This document shows positions 53,714-61,748 of a stretch of 64,000 nt of DNA, in pieces. The DNA lies in contig JAXDFZ010000009.1 of assembly GCA_034665305.1 (NCBI GenBank), positions 11,904 to 75,903 of the forward strand, read 5' to 3'. The translations under genes and the position numbers were made by a program. Source of the DNA: DASXRU01 sp034665305. GTDB lineage: Bacteria; Acidobacteriota; Blastocatellia; Pyrinomonadales; Pyrinomonadaceae. Each line of letters opens with the position of its first letter. Position 1 is the stretch's first letter. The notes below the pieces were generated by a model. It searched no databases. It saw only the letters and a program-made list of their open reading frames with translations, and was not told the origin of the DNA.

Positions 53714-53803
53714 TGTCCGATGTCCCACGTCCAATATCCAATATCCAATGTCCCAAGGGTTAAATCCGGACTTTGGACGTTGGTCTTTGGACATTGGACG
53801 CCA
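53714..53803. repeat. Heptamer-repeat palindrome D (TCCAATA / TTGGACA)
   Basis: The left arm (53714-53755) is built from TCCAATA, TCCAATG and TCCCACG units; the right arm (53767-53803) from TTGGACG, TTGGTCT and TTGGACA units in the opposite sense. The right arm lies inside the lysC frame and encodes its last residues. Confidence 0.82.
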
Positions 53804-55166
53804 AAGCTTTCGTCGCTTCAAAGAATTCAGCATGCAGTCGCGATACTGCTTGACCCACGAACTGTTCATCGACAGCGAATGTCAGGTTAACGCTTGAAGC
53901 TCCTTGCGAAATCAAACTGACATTGATATCGCTGATCGTATTGAACACGCGCGCGGCGATGCCCGGCGTGCCGCGAAGTCCGGCACCCACGACGCAGACG
54001 ATCGCCCGGCCATCTTCCAGCCGCACGCTGCCCAGGTCCTGCAACTGATCCAGTAGCGCGGCGGAAGGCGCAGCATCCACCGAAAGCGAAACGCTGACTT
54101 CGGAGGTGGTCACGACATCAACGACGGTCTGATGATTGTCGAAGAGTTCAAACAGCGCGCGCAAAAATCCATACGCACCCAGCATGCGCGCCGAAGTGAT
54201 TTGAATCGTCGTGACTCCGGTTTTGTGAGCTATTGCTTTCACTCCTCGCGGCGTCGCATCGCCCTCGGCACACACCAGAGTGCCTGGCTCATCGGGCGCG
54301 CGCGAATTGCATATTCGCACTGGAATGCCGCTTTCGACCGCGGGCTGAATTGTTTTTGGGTGCAGGACCTTCGCGCCGAAGTACGCCAACTCGGCCGCCT
54401 CCGCGTATGACAAATGGGGGACCGTGTGCGCCCCGGCGACTACTCTCGGATCAGCGGTGAGCACGCCATTAACGTCTGTCCAGATCTGAATTTCCGACGC
54501 ACCAAGCGCGGCGCCGATCAACGCCGCTGAATAGTCCGAGCCGCCGCGCCCCAGCGTGGTGGTCTCACCATTAGCGTTTGCAGCGATAAAGCCACCCAAC
54601 ACCGGCGTGGTGTCCGCGGCCAACAACGGTCGGAGAAACGCCTTCGTGTTTCGAAACGTTTGAGAAACGATGGGGGTTGCGGATCCGTGTTCATCATTGG
54701 TGATGATGCAACGCCGGGAGTCAAATTGTTTTGCCATCACGCCCTGTTCCCGCAGCACCAGCTCCAGTAAGTTACTGGAAAGGTCTTCGCCGAACGCGAT
54801 GGCGCGATCCCGCAATCCCGCTTCTGCAGAACCCCTCTCGGAGATCTTCTGCAGCACGGCAAATAATTCCGCCCGGCTTTTTTCCAAAAGAGTCAGGAAG
54901 GAAGTCAGCAACTCCCCGGACAGCAACTCACGCGCGACTTCACCATGCCGTTCGAGTTGCTGCTCGAGTAATTTCCTTTCATTCTCGCCCCGCTCCACCC
55001 GGCGCACACATTCGATCAAAGTATCGGTCAGGCCGCTCATCGCCGACACGATCACCACCGGGCGCAGCGGCACCCGCTCCTTAACGATGCGCCCCACTCT
55101 GGCAAACGCCGGCGCATCCTCGACAGACGTTCCGCCGAATTTCATGACCAGTGGATTAGAAGACAA
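53760..55166 (-). CDS. lysC: Aspartate kinase
   Basis: The protein has 468 residues. VMKFGGTSVEDAPAF is the kinase start, GRGGSDYSAALIGAALGASEIQIWTDVNGV holds the nucleotide and aspartate region, and two ACT domains follow in the last 170 residues (VTTIQITSARMLGAYGFLRALFELFDNHQ...; ISDINVSLISQGASSVNLTFAV), matching the monofunctional, lysine-sensitive type. TTG 55166 fits the family start; ATG 55145 is the alternative. The final 16 or so residues (ALASNVQRPTSKVRI) come from repeat D and are not family sequence. It is the first enzyme of the lysine pathway. Confidence 0.93.
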   Translation of the reverse strand: MSSNPLVMKFGGTSVEDAPAFARVGRIVKERVPLRPVVIVSAMSGLTDTLIECVRRVERGENERKLLEQQLERHGEVARELLSGELLTSFLTLLEKSRAELFAVLQKISERGSAEAGLRDRAIAFGEDLSSNLLELVLREQGVMAKQFDSRRCIITNDEHGSATPIVSQTFRNTKAFLRPLLAADTTPVLGGFIAANANGETTTLGRGGSDYSAALIGAALGASEIQIWTDVNGVLTADPRVVAGAHTVPHLSYAEAAELAYFGAKVLHPKTIQPAVESGIPVRICNSRAPDEPGTLVCAEGDATPRGVKAIAHKTGVTTIQITSARMLGAYGFLRALFELFDNHQTVVDVVTTSEVSVSLSVDAAPSAALLDQLQDLGSVRLEDGRAIVCVVGAGLRGTPGIAARVFNTISDINVSLISQGASSVNLTFAVDEQFVGQAVSRLHAEFFEATKALASNVQRPTSKVRI

Positions 55167-55506
55167 AAACGCGAACCTCTGGGAAAGTGAAAATTGCGAG
55201 CCGTGAGTCTAACCAGCCGGCGCGAAAGACTCAACTGGAAAGTGTGGGATGAGTGGTAACGGAAGGTTCCGATTCAGTGTGAAGCAACAAAGAGCGAGGG
55301 CAAGCCAACCTGCCTGACTGCAGGTTCTCGGTCGGGCTCGCCGTTCCCGGTTGAGCTCAACTAAGCAAACTTGCAGTTAAGAAGGGCGGCTTGGCCCCGC
55401 TCTTTGATTGACGAACCTGGCAGTAGCCTGACCGTGAGGGAGCGCTCTCTCTTTCGTGCACTCAACCTGAGCCCTCCCTCACGGTCGGGCTACTGCCCCG
55501 CTCTGT
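55167..55506. other. Intergenic region between lysC and the VIT-VWA gene
   Basis: About 340 bases upstream of lysC. It holds inverted-repeat element 4 (55419-55497) next to the end of the VIT-VWA gene. I found no clear promoter box pair for lysC and no gene. Confidence 0.5.
55419..55497. repeat. Inverted-repeat element 4 (24-bp arms)
   Basis: The arms are 55419-55442 and 55474-55497 with a single mismatch in 24. A ten-base direct repeat, GCCCCGCTCT, lies outside the left arm (55394-55403) and again overlapping the right end (55495-55504), a possible trace of insertion. Confidence 0.85.
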
Positions 55507-58086
55507 CTATCCGGCAAACTGTGGCCCGACGTACCGAACGAATTTCAAGTCGTTCAGTGAGGCCAGTTTGTCTAACGAGATTCGCCCGATTACCAGCTTC
55601 GAAGTTTTTGGATCAAGCACGACTTCGAAACCAAGTTCCTTGAGCTTCGCAAGATTCTCCGGCGTCTTGTCTGTCAGCCAGATCTGAATCTCCGCCTTTC
55701 CATCTCGCGTGAACCTGTTCTCATCCCCGCCGGGTGTGGCGTTTTTCTCTTTCAAGCGATCGATGATCGCGAGAATCGATGGATGGAACTTCGTCAGCTG
55801 ATCGCGCCGCTTCTGTTCTTCCGGGGAAAGCACTTTTACCGTTTCCAACGCATCCGCGACTACCGGCTTCGATTTATAGGCGACGCCGCCTGCGATACCG
55901 CCGCCGCTGCCACTGCCAACACCGCTTCCGCCGGCCGCACCACGTCCGTTAACAGGCAAACGTTCCCGCTTCGCTCTCGCTGGTGACGGAGGACTCGGTT
56001 GAGGCCCGACGTTACCGGCAGCCGAAATTGTGTACAGAGAACTAACTGTTCGCTGGGCCGGGAAATTACTGAACTGATTCGTAGAGATGTCATTGCCAGT
56101 CACTCCCGAGAGATTGACGCCCTCCGGCATTTCGATCGGCACATCGATGCGCCGCGGCTTGCCACCGTCCGTGACCACCATCTCTTCGACCGCAACGAAC
56201 GAAGTGAACTGCGTCATGAGGCGATAATCCAATCCCAACTGCGTGATGGTCTCCTGGATATCTCCTTTCATGGTTCCCCGCTGCATGCCGGCGTAATCCT
56301 GACTCATCAAATCGCCAATCCGGGTCCGGGCCCACAGCGTGGCCAGCACATCATGCGCGGGTTGTGATTCAGGCAGATCGACGTTTATCTCGCGCACGAA
56401 GTCCTGCCCGCCCATTCTTCCTTTCAAGCGAATCACGCCGCGGCCACCCACGCTGTAGCGTCCGGAAAGGATTACCGGTTTAGCACTGAATAGATCCGGA
56501 ATGCGCTGCGGGTAAACGTCACTTACCGGCAGTCCGTTCCAATCAACTGTAATGTCAGTCAGCAGCGGATTGCGCACTCGTTCGTGAAAACGTTTGGCTG
56601 CGGCCGATCCGTCATCATTCAAAGCCACATACTCAACTTCGCCGCGGCCTTCCTCGGCCATCTTGTCCAGCAGAAAACGATTTACCGAACTTCCGATCCC
56701 GAACGCGAAAACGCGCGCGTTCGCGTGCTTCTGAATTTCGGAGATGATGTCCAGGTCATTTCCCACGTAGCCGTCGGTCATAAAGCAAACGATGCGGACG
56801 TGCCCCTGCGCGTCGGACGGATCAAGCGCCGCCTTGATCGCCTTCATCATCTCGGTGCCGCCGCCTCCTGAACGCGTTTCGAGAAAACTCTGGGCCTTCG
56901 CCAGATTCTCTTTCGTGGCCGGCACCGGCTCAGGAAAAAGTATGTGCGTGTCGCCGGCGAACGTAATCAGGTTGAAAGTGTCATGCGGGTAAAGCCCGTC
57001 CATCGCCAGCTTCATCGACTCTTTCGCTTTTTCAATGGGAAACCCACCCATTGAGCCTGAAGTGTCGAGCACGAAAACCAGTTCCTTCGGCGTTACATCG
57101 GCGGGCATAACTCGATCGGGTGGTTGCAGAATCATCGTAAAGAACCCGCCGCGATCCGATCGGTTGGTCAGAATTGCGTCTTCGATCTTGCGCCCGGCGA
57201 CGTCATATCTCAGCACAAAATCTTTGTTGGGAATGCTGGCGCGATCCTTGAGCTGAATATTCGCCCGCCCCGCGATCGGCCGTTTGATCTCGACTTCATG
57301 CGATTTCGATCCAATCTCGTCAATGGGTACGCCCGCATCGACCGAAACATCGATCGAGATGTCGTGGCCGGCCCGCATGCCTTCAGGCGCCGGCCGCGGA
57401 GTTATCCGCGAGGCGTCAGGGACTTCATCGGTATTCGGAGCAAAACCGTTTCGCGGTTCGCCAGCGGGGCCACCGGTGGGAACTCCGTTTGGCGTGCCGG
57501 GCACATATCGCGGCCCGACTACCATCGGGAAAACAAATTGGTACGCGCCGTCTTCATACTTCAAGGTCTCGACATAGCTAATAATGATCTTGATTTGCTC
57601 GCCCGGCATGATGTTGGCGACGGACTGCGTGAAGATGTTTGGCCGCTCCTGGTCCAGCAGGCTGGCGACCTGACCGTTCGACTTTGCCGCTTCGTAAACT
57701 GCCTGGGCTTGCTCACGCCGGAGTATGCGACCGCGCACCGTGCGGTCACCCACCGTCATCGTCATGTCGTCGACCGCTGCGTTTTGCGGCAGGGGAAACG
57801 TATAGACCGCTTCAATTTTTTCTTTGAAGGGATTCGTGAATTCCTGTGTGACCGTAACGCGCGAGAGGAACCCGCTGATTTCAGCCTTCACGTTAGTGTG
57901 CTTCAAAGGACACTGGCCTTGGAGGTTGCCGGTCGCATCGATAACTTGAAGCGCGCCTTGCGTCGCCCCACCGGCAGCGGCATCGGCAACGTTGGTTTGC
58001 CGGAAGGCCGCGAACCAGGTCAAAACGATGACAGCCGAAATTACTACCAGGAGTGAAGTCGATCGGGAAAGGAATCGTCGGTGCAT
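55507..58086 (-). CDS. Exported VIT and VWA domain protein
   Basis: The protein has 859 residues. An N-terminal signal anchor (10-26) precedes a VIT domain (about 45-175: LKHTNVKAEISGFLSRVTVTQEFTNPF, YTFPLPQNAAV) and a VWA domain (about 335-520) with an intact MIDAS D341-x-S343-x-S345. A long Gly/Ser-rich linker (about 685-740) leads to a C-terminal alpha/beta domain (KTPENLAKLKELGFEVVLD). Some VIT-VWA proteins are sortase targets; this one lacks an LPxTG tail. The role is probably surface adhesion or metal-dependent binding. Confidence 0.88.
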   Translation of the reverse strand: MHRRFLSRSTSLLVVISAVIVLTWFAAFRQTNVADAAAGGATQGALQVIDATGNLQGQCPLKHTNVKAEISGFLSRVTVTQEFTNPFKEKIEAVYTFPLPQNAAVDDMTMTVGDRTVRGRILRREQAQAVYEAAKSNGQVASLLDQERPNIFTQSVANIMPGEQIKIIISYVETLKYEDGAYQFVFPMVVGPRYVPGTPNGVPTGGPAGEPRNGFAPNTDEVPDASRITPRPAPEGMRAGHDISIDVSVDAGVPIDEIGSKSHEVEIKRPIAGRANIQLKDRASIPNKDFVLRYDVAGRKIEDAILTNRSDRGGFFTMILQPPDRVMPADVTPKELVFVLDTSGSMGGFPIEKAKESMKLAMDGLYPHDTFNLITFAGDTHILFPEPVPATKENLAKAQSFLETRSGGGGTEMMKAIKAALDPSDAQGHVRIVCFMTDGYVGNDLDIISEIQKHANARVFAFGIGSSVNRFLLDKMAEEGRGEVEYVALNDDGSAAAKRFHERVRNPLLTDITVDWNGLPVSDVYPQRIPDLFSAKPVILSGRYSVGGRGVIRLKGRMGGQDFVREINVDLPESQPAHDVLATLWARTRIGDLMSQDYAGMQRGTMKGDIQETITQLGLDYRLMTQFTSFVAVEEMVVTDGGKPRRIDVPIEMPEGVNLSGVTGNDISTNQFSNFPAQRTVSSLYTISAAGNVGPQPSPPSPARAKRERLPVNGRGAAGGSGVGSGSGGGIAGGVAYKSKPVVADALETVKVLSPEEQKRRDQLTKFHPSILAIIDRLKEKNATPGGDENRFTRDGKAEIQIWLTDKTPENLAKLKELGFEVVLDPKTSKLVIGRISLDKLASLNDLKFVRYVGPQFAG

Positions 58087-58696
58087 TGTCTTCTCCTCAA
58101 CTAAACTTATTCAGAACGGCGCTGACGCGCCTACGTGGCGAGCTTCAATTCTTCCTTCATGGCTATGCCCACATGAAGTAGAACGCGGAAAGAGGGGAGA
58201 CCTTGCAGATTACTAGGACATTGATGCGAAAAACACGACGGGCGATGGCTAGTCTTCCCGCGCAATCATCAGCATGCATCCTGACGTCGCACAGATGCAT
58301 TGGATAGTGTGGGCAAAGAAACACCGCTCCAATACTTATTACGTTGGGATAATAAAAGGTTAGGGCTTATTCCTAAGTATTCTCTTGCACCCTATCCACG
58401 CGGGCTGAGACGGGTTTAAGGGGCAGGGCCCGCAACTGACGCATCCACCCCAGCCCATCCGCAAACATCACCTCCGGACCAGATGTCTTGCGCCAAAGAC
58501 GAGCGACCCACCCGCTACCGCGTGGTGGTACTGACCTCACCCCTCGGTCGCGCATCGGTCCCGAGGAAGTCAGTACCACCGTGCGGTAGCAGGTGGGTCG
58601 CTGGGTTTCCCAGTCCGTTTCCTGCAACTGGGACTTGAAACTAACCGAGGCAAGCTGTTAGTTTGCGGGCATGACAGGACGAAGCGAGCGCCACGG
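58087..58696. other. Intergenic region between the VIT-VWA and PilZ genes
   Basis: About 610 bases upstream of two divergent genes. It contains inverted-repeat element 5 (58502-58602) and a short relative of element 1's core (58656-58671). I see no coding region and no tRNA. Confidence 0.5.
58502..58602. repeat. Inverted-repeat element 5 (34-bp arms)
   Basis: The arms are 58502-58535 and 58569-58602 with three mismatches in 34. Ends read AGCGACCCACC. The spacer has a small CGG/CCG inner pairing. Non-coding. Confidence 0.87.
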
Positions 58697-59011
58697 ATGA
58701 ACGAAGATCGCCGGCACGCGACCCGTGTGCGCGTAAACCTTCCGGCCCGTTGGGAAGGTCTGATGGATCAGAACGAAGCGACGATCTGTGACATCAGCAT
58801 CACCGGCTGCATGGTGCTTTCGGGTGGTGAAGTCACGTCCGGCGAATTGATCCGCTTGGAGATACAGTTCCCCAACGGCGAATGGGCGTATCAATGGGGT
58901 GAAGTCGCGTATCCCGTTCCCGAAATCGGTTTCGCCCTACACTTCACCGACCTCAGCGAAGAAGAAAAGCGCCGCCTGCAAAAACTCCTCGATCTCGCCA
59001 ATGCAAGTTAG
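58697..59011 (+). CDS. PilZ-domain protein
   Basis: The protein has 104 residues, one PilZ domain. The RRHATRVRV start (RxxxR) and DISITGCMV (DxSxxG) are the c-di-GMP-binding residues. It should be a small receptor that links c-di-GMP level to a motility, secretion or envelope process. No partner is adjacent. Its TAG stop shares a base with the first unit of repeat E. Confidence 0.9.
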   Translation: MNEDRRHATRVRVNLPARWEGLMDQNEATICDISITGCMVLSGGEVTSGELIRLEIQFPNGEWAYQWGEVAYPVPEIGFALHFTDLSEEEKRRLQKLLDLANAS

Positions 59012-59240
59012 TCTCAGGTCTCAGGTCTCGGGTCTCTGGTCTCAGGTCTCGGGTGTCGGGTGTCAGTTTCCGGGTGTCAGGTTTGGGGCGCCTGAGTATT
59101 GAGACGTGAGACGTGAGACCTGAGACCTGACACCCGGGACCTGAGACTTGAGACCTGAGACCTGACACCCGAGACCTGACACCCGAGACCTGAGACTCGG
59201 CGAAGTGAACTCGAAACCCGAAACTCGAAACCCGAAACTC
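59011..59240. repeat. Heptamer-repeat palindrome E (GTCTCAG / TGAGACC)
   Basis: Eleven 7-bp units related to GTCTCAG (59011-59087) face fourteen units related to TGAGACC (59100-59197) across a 12-base centre. A further run of four CGAAACC/CGAAACT units lies at about 59211-59239. All phase cleanly at seven bases. Non-coding, between the PilZ gene and tRNA-Glu. Confidence 0.9.
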
Positions 59241-59250
59241 CGCTCCCCGT

Positions 59251-59280
59251 TTGACACCGTCGTTTTGCTTACGCTACTTT
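59251..59280 (+). promoter_or_regulatory. Promoter of tRNA-Glu
   Basis: TTGACA (59251-59256) is followed after 18 bases by TACTTT (59275-59280). The tRNA begins 35 bases downstream. The promoter abuts repeat E. Confidence 0.55.
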
Positions 59281-59315
59281 CTTCGCTCACAGTTCCTGAT
59301 CGCCAACCTCGATGC

Positions 59316-59391
<76 letters not shown>

Positions 59392-59957
59392 AAAATTTTA
59401 ATCACTTACAGGCGACGGATGGAGCGCACATCTGCCGGGTCGCGATAACAGATGACTCGACCGGCGGAGGAAGTTCATCACGCAGAGAATTCTCGGCTTC
59501 GGTGGCTGAGCTTTTTATCGGTAGGTCCAAAACATCTGCGCTCATCGTTTTCTCAACGAATCTCTACGTCACGATCAAATCCGCGTCGACGTGTTCGCTA
59601 TACAACTCGGGATCCATCTCGCTCGTTCAACTAACTCGCTTCACCAAGCACCCTGCTGTAAAACACAACACCCAAAGTGCATGTAAAACCCAACAACTCT
59701 CATTGAAACTTCAAGAAGAGAGCTGGGATTGTTCTAAGGTGAAGGTGTGAAGTGGAGCGAATGCCAGGTGCGCGAGATGATCCAAAAACTCAAGTCGTCT
59801 CAGGCGAGGAAATTTTATCCATAAGATTCTCTGGTTAACGGGGAGCTAGACTCGCTCGACTAAGTGACCCGATAATCCCACCAAAGCGTTGTTATCCAGC
59901 ACGAGCGGGATAATACTCTCGAAAGCGCGTTATTGAGCATGAGCGGGATAAGATATA
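59392..59957. other. Gap between tRNA-Glu and the first cassette
   Basis: About 570 bases. A 25-codon frame at 59747-59824 has AAGGTGAAGG ahead of its GTG but resembles nothing known and may be a remnant. Two imperfect direct repeats lie at 59886-59913 and 59925-59951. No integrase gene is here on either strand. Confidence 0.5.
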
Positions 59958-59964
59958 GTTATGC
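59886..59964 (+). repeat. Direct repeats leading to the first cassette boundary
   Basis: Two copies of about 27 bases (59886-59913 and 59925-59951) share GTTAT and the run GAGCGGGATAA. Immediately behind them, GTTATGC (59958-59964) fits a recombination core (G^TT), so the first cassette should begin at 59959. The arrangement recalls an attI site or worn attC remnants. Confidence 0.45.
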
Positions 59965-59988
59965 GCTTCGCAGTTTTGTTGGAGCAGA

Positions 59989-60570
59989 ATGTTTATGCAA
60001 GCAGCGACGAAACTCCTAGGCTTACCTCTTAGTGAATGGGAGTCAATTGCAAAGACTCTTGGCTTCTTTGCCGCCGCGGTGTTCTTTATCTATAAGGCTA
60101 TTTCTGGATACCTCATAACTAACATGGCAGTTAAGCTAGACTTTAATCGTCAGCGGTCAGCCAACGATATGGATTATTTAGTCGTTACCGCCTCTCTATC
60201 AAAAGGTGATAGAGGAAGCGTGAATATTCACGATGCCCAAGGTAGACTCAGATATGACGGCAGTGAGCCGCCACCAGTCCCGTTAATCGGGGTGGAACGA
60301 CTAAGTTATAAGACGGTGACGCTAAACGATGAAGAACAGAAGCAAATAGATTGGGATAAGCGGTCAGAAAGTTCACCCTTTATTAGATTAAGTCCCGGTG
60401 AAGAAGCAGAGTTCGCATGTTGTTGGGAAGTTCCAAGTAAGGCAGCTTGTAAAGTCGAAGTTGTATTTATTGGGAAACGATTAACAGGTAAGAGGCTTGG
60501 GCAATGGCGGTCATCGGGTGTGTCATTACCAATATTGGAAAAGTCAGATTTGCCTAATAACCGCGCATAG
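59989..60570 (+). CDS. Cassette gene 1: membrane-anchored protein of unknown function
   Basis: The protein has 193 residues. One hydrophobic segment (about 23-43) is followed by a beta-rich cytoplasmic-type domain (KLDFNRQRSANDMDYLVVTASLSKGDRGSVNIHDA; FIRLSPGEEAEFACCWEVP). No family is recognised. Base composition is clearly poorer in GC than the chromosomal genes. The first cassette gene after the boundary at 59958; a stop (TAG) falls within the presumed recombination site. Confidence 0.7.
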   Translation: MFMQAATKLLGLPLSEWESIAKTLGFFAAAVFFIYKAISGYLITNMAVKLDFNRQRSANDMDYLVVTASLSKGDRGSVNIHDAQGRLRYDGSEPPPVPLIGVERLSYKTVTLNDEEQKQIDWDKRSESSPFIRLSPGEEAEFACCWEVPSKAACKVEVVFIGKRLTGKRLGQWRSSGVSLPILEKSDLPNNRA

Positions 60571-60595
60571 CAACTCATTGCACCAGTCGTTATGC
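60568..60595 (+). other. Weak, short attC-like site 1
   Basis: The core GTTATGC (60589-60595) ends the first cassette, and the AAC at 60572-60574 could be its partner. The distance (about 28 bases) is too short for a normal attC hairpin, so the site is degenerate or partly deleted. Confidence 0.4.
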
Positions 60596-60617
60596 CCCTT
60601 AAACTGGAAGTCGATTT

Positions 60618-61142
60618 ATGGAAATAATGGATAGCCAGCCGTCGGACGAAGCTCTCCGCCTGTTCGTCCTTGGCGTTACAACTGAACGGCTCCAGTATCT
60701 GAAATACCTTAAGTTTCGGGGAATCGCTGTTGACGACCGTGAAATCGCGGAACTCGAATCAGAGCTTGCTCAAGACAAACGTGTCAATCCCGATGGCGAT
60801 TCAGTCCTTGAGATGTCGGTGGATGATTTGCAACTCCAACTTGCTTTCGTCGATCTTCTAAATGAACGCAGCTCCCGAGCTATAAAGGCCCTTCTCTATC
60901 AGCGCGGGCATGTAAAGGTCCGCATGTGGCAAGAGCAAAATCATCAGCGCCCACACTTCCACATCGAATACAAGCGGGAATATTCTGCATCTTATTCTGT
61001 AGATACCTTGGAGCGTCTCGCGGGTGAAATGCCCAACCGATACGAAGGCCCTATCTTGGAATGGGCTTCTGCCAAGCAACAGTTCTTGACTGCTAACTGG
61101 GAGCAACTCAACGGTACTGTGATCGAGCGGGAAGGGACATAA
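60618..61142 (+). CDS. Cassette gene 2: DUF4160-domain protein
   Basis: The protein has 174 residues. The C-terminal half (GHVKVRMWQEQNHQRPHFHIEYKREYSASYSVDTLERLAGEMP) is DUF4160, recognisable by its HRPHFH-like HQRPHFHIE box. About 85 N-terminal residues form a separate helical domain (PSDEALRLFVLGVTTERLQYLKYLKFRG). DUF4160 proteins are often next to DUF2442 proteins in toxin-antitoxin-like pairs; here no such partner is present. It fills one cassette; its TAA overlaps the R'' box of attC 2. Confidence 0.82.
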   Translation: MEIMDSQPSDEALRLFVLGVTTERLQYLKYLKFRGIAVDDREIAELESELAQDKRVNPDGDSVLEMSVDDLQLQLAFVDLLNERSSRAIKALLYQRGHVKVRMWQEQNHQRPHFHIEYKREYSASYSVDTLERLAGEMPNRYEGPILEWASAKQQFLTANWEQLNGTVIEREGT

Positions 61143-61244
61143 CAAAGCCTTGCAGCTGGCGGCGCGATAGCATGTTTCTCAAGTAATCTTTTACTCTCAG
61201 CTCGGATGCTGATCGCGCGCCGCAGCTGAAGGCCAGCGTTGGGC
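61137..61244 (+). other. attC site 2
   Basis: R'' ACATAAC (61137-61143) and R' GTTGGGC (61238-61244) flank a 94-base palindrome with GCAGCTGGCGGCGCG against CGCGCCGCAGCTG. ACATAAC is one base from the complement of GTTATGC, the core at this cassette's own left end, as expected if the cassette once circularised. Confidence 0.8.
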
Positions 61245-61273
61245 CGAAAACAATCGTCAATCTGATTCCCAAG

Positions 61274-61735
61274 ATGATGAACTTCATAGCCGGTGTTGCG
61301 GCAAGCATTCTTGCGACTATTATTGTGTACTTGGTGACCAAGATTGGATGGCCGATCTTCAGCGACAGGGCTTTGTACAAAGGCGTTCGTGTTGATGGAT
61401 TCTGGGAAATTCTTGAGTTGCGCAACGGAAAGCAGCAGCGAGTTGGGAAAATAGAGCTCAAGCAAAATGGCCGATACATCTCCGGGGAGGGCACAAGATC
61501 AAGAACGCGAGAAGGGAAGGAATCCAAACGCCAGTTTTCCTACAAAGGCTCAATCCATGGCCATCAAGTAACCCTTCTGTTTGAGGATAAGAAGGGTGTT
61601 GGCTTTGACATGGGGACTTATGTTTTCATCGTCCAAAACGACAGCAATACAATGATTGGTATGGCCACATTCCATGGCAAGACGGAAAACCGAATTGTTT
61701 CGGAAGGTCGAACTCTTAGAAGGGTTCTTGAGTGA
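61274..61735 (+). CDS. Cassette gene 3: membrane protein of unknown function
   Basis: The protein has 153 residues. One N-terminal membrane helix (4-22) is followed by a beta-rich domain of about 120 residues (VDGFWEILELRNGKQQRVGKIELKQNGRYISGEG; FVIQND, TMIGMATFHGK). The strand pattern suggests a small beta-barrel. It is not assignable to a known family from sequence alone. The anchor-plus-barrel layout is shared with some phage-defence effectors, but that is only a resemblance of layout. Confidence 0.7.
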   Translation: MMNFIAGVAASILATIIVYLVTKIGWPIFSDRALYKGVRVDGFWEILELRNGKQQRVGKIELKQNGRYISGEGTRSRTREGKESKRQFSYKGSIHGHQVTLLFEDKKGVGFDMGTYVFIVQNDSNTMIGMATFHGKTENRIVSEGRTLRRVLE

Positions 61736-61748
61736 TTCCTCAAGGACT

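Noticed and set aside
52681..53748. Longer start of the M20 peptidase (MDIGYWTWDIGH...)
   Set aside because: Those extra residues are encoded by the heptamer repeat; the family start is at 53706.
57124..58056. Long plus-strand frame (310 codons) opposite the VIT-VWA gene
   Set aside because: Mirror of a high-GC coding gene; Arg/His-rich with no recognisable fold.
59011..59240. CRISPR array
   Set aside because: Units are 7 bp with no spacers and run in both senses.
59747..59824. 25-codon frame as a HicA fragment
   Set aside because: Too short and lacks the conserved His region; kept only as a possible remnant.
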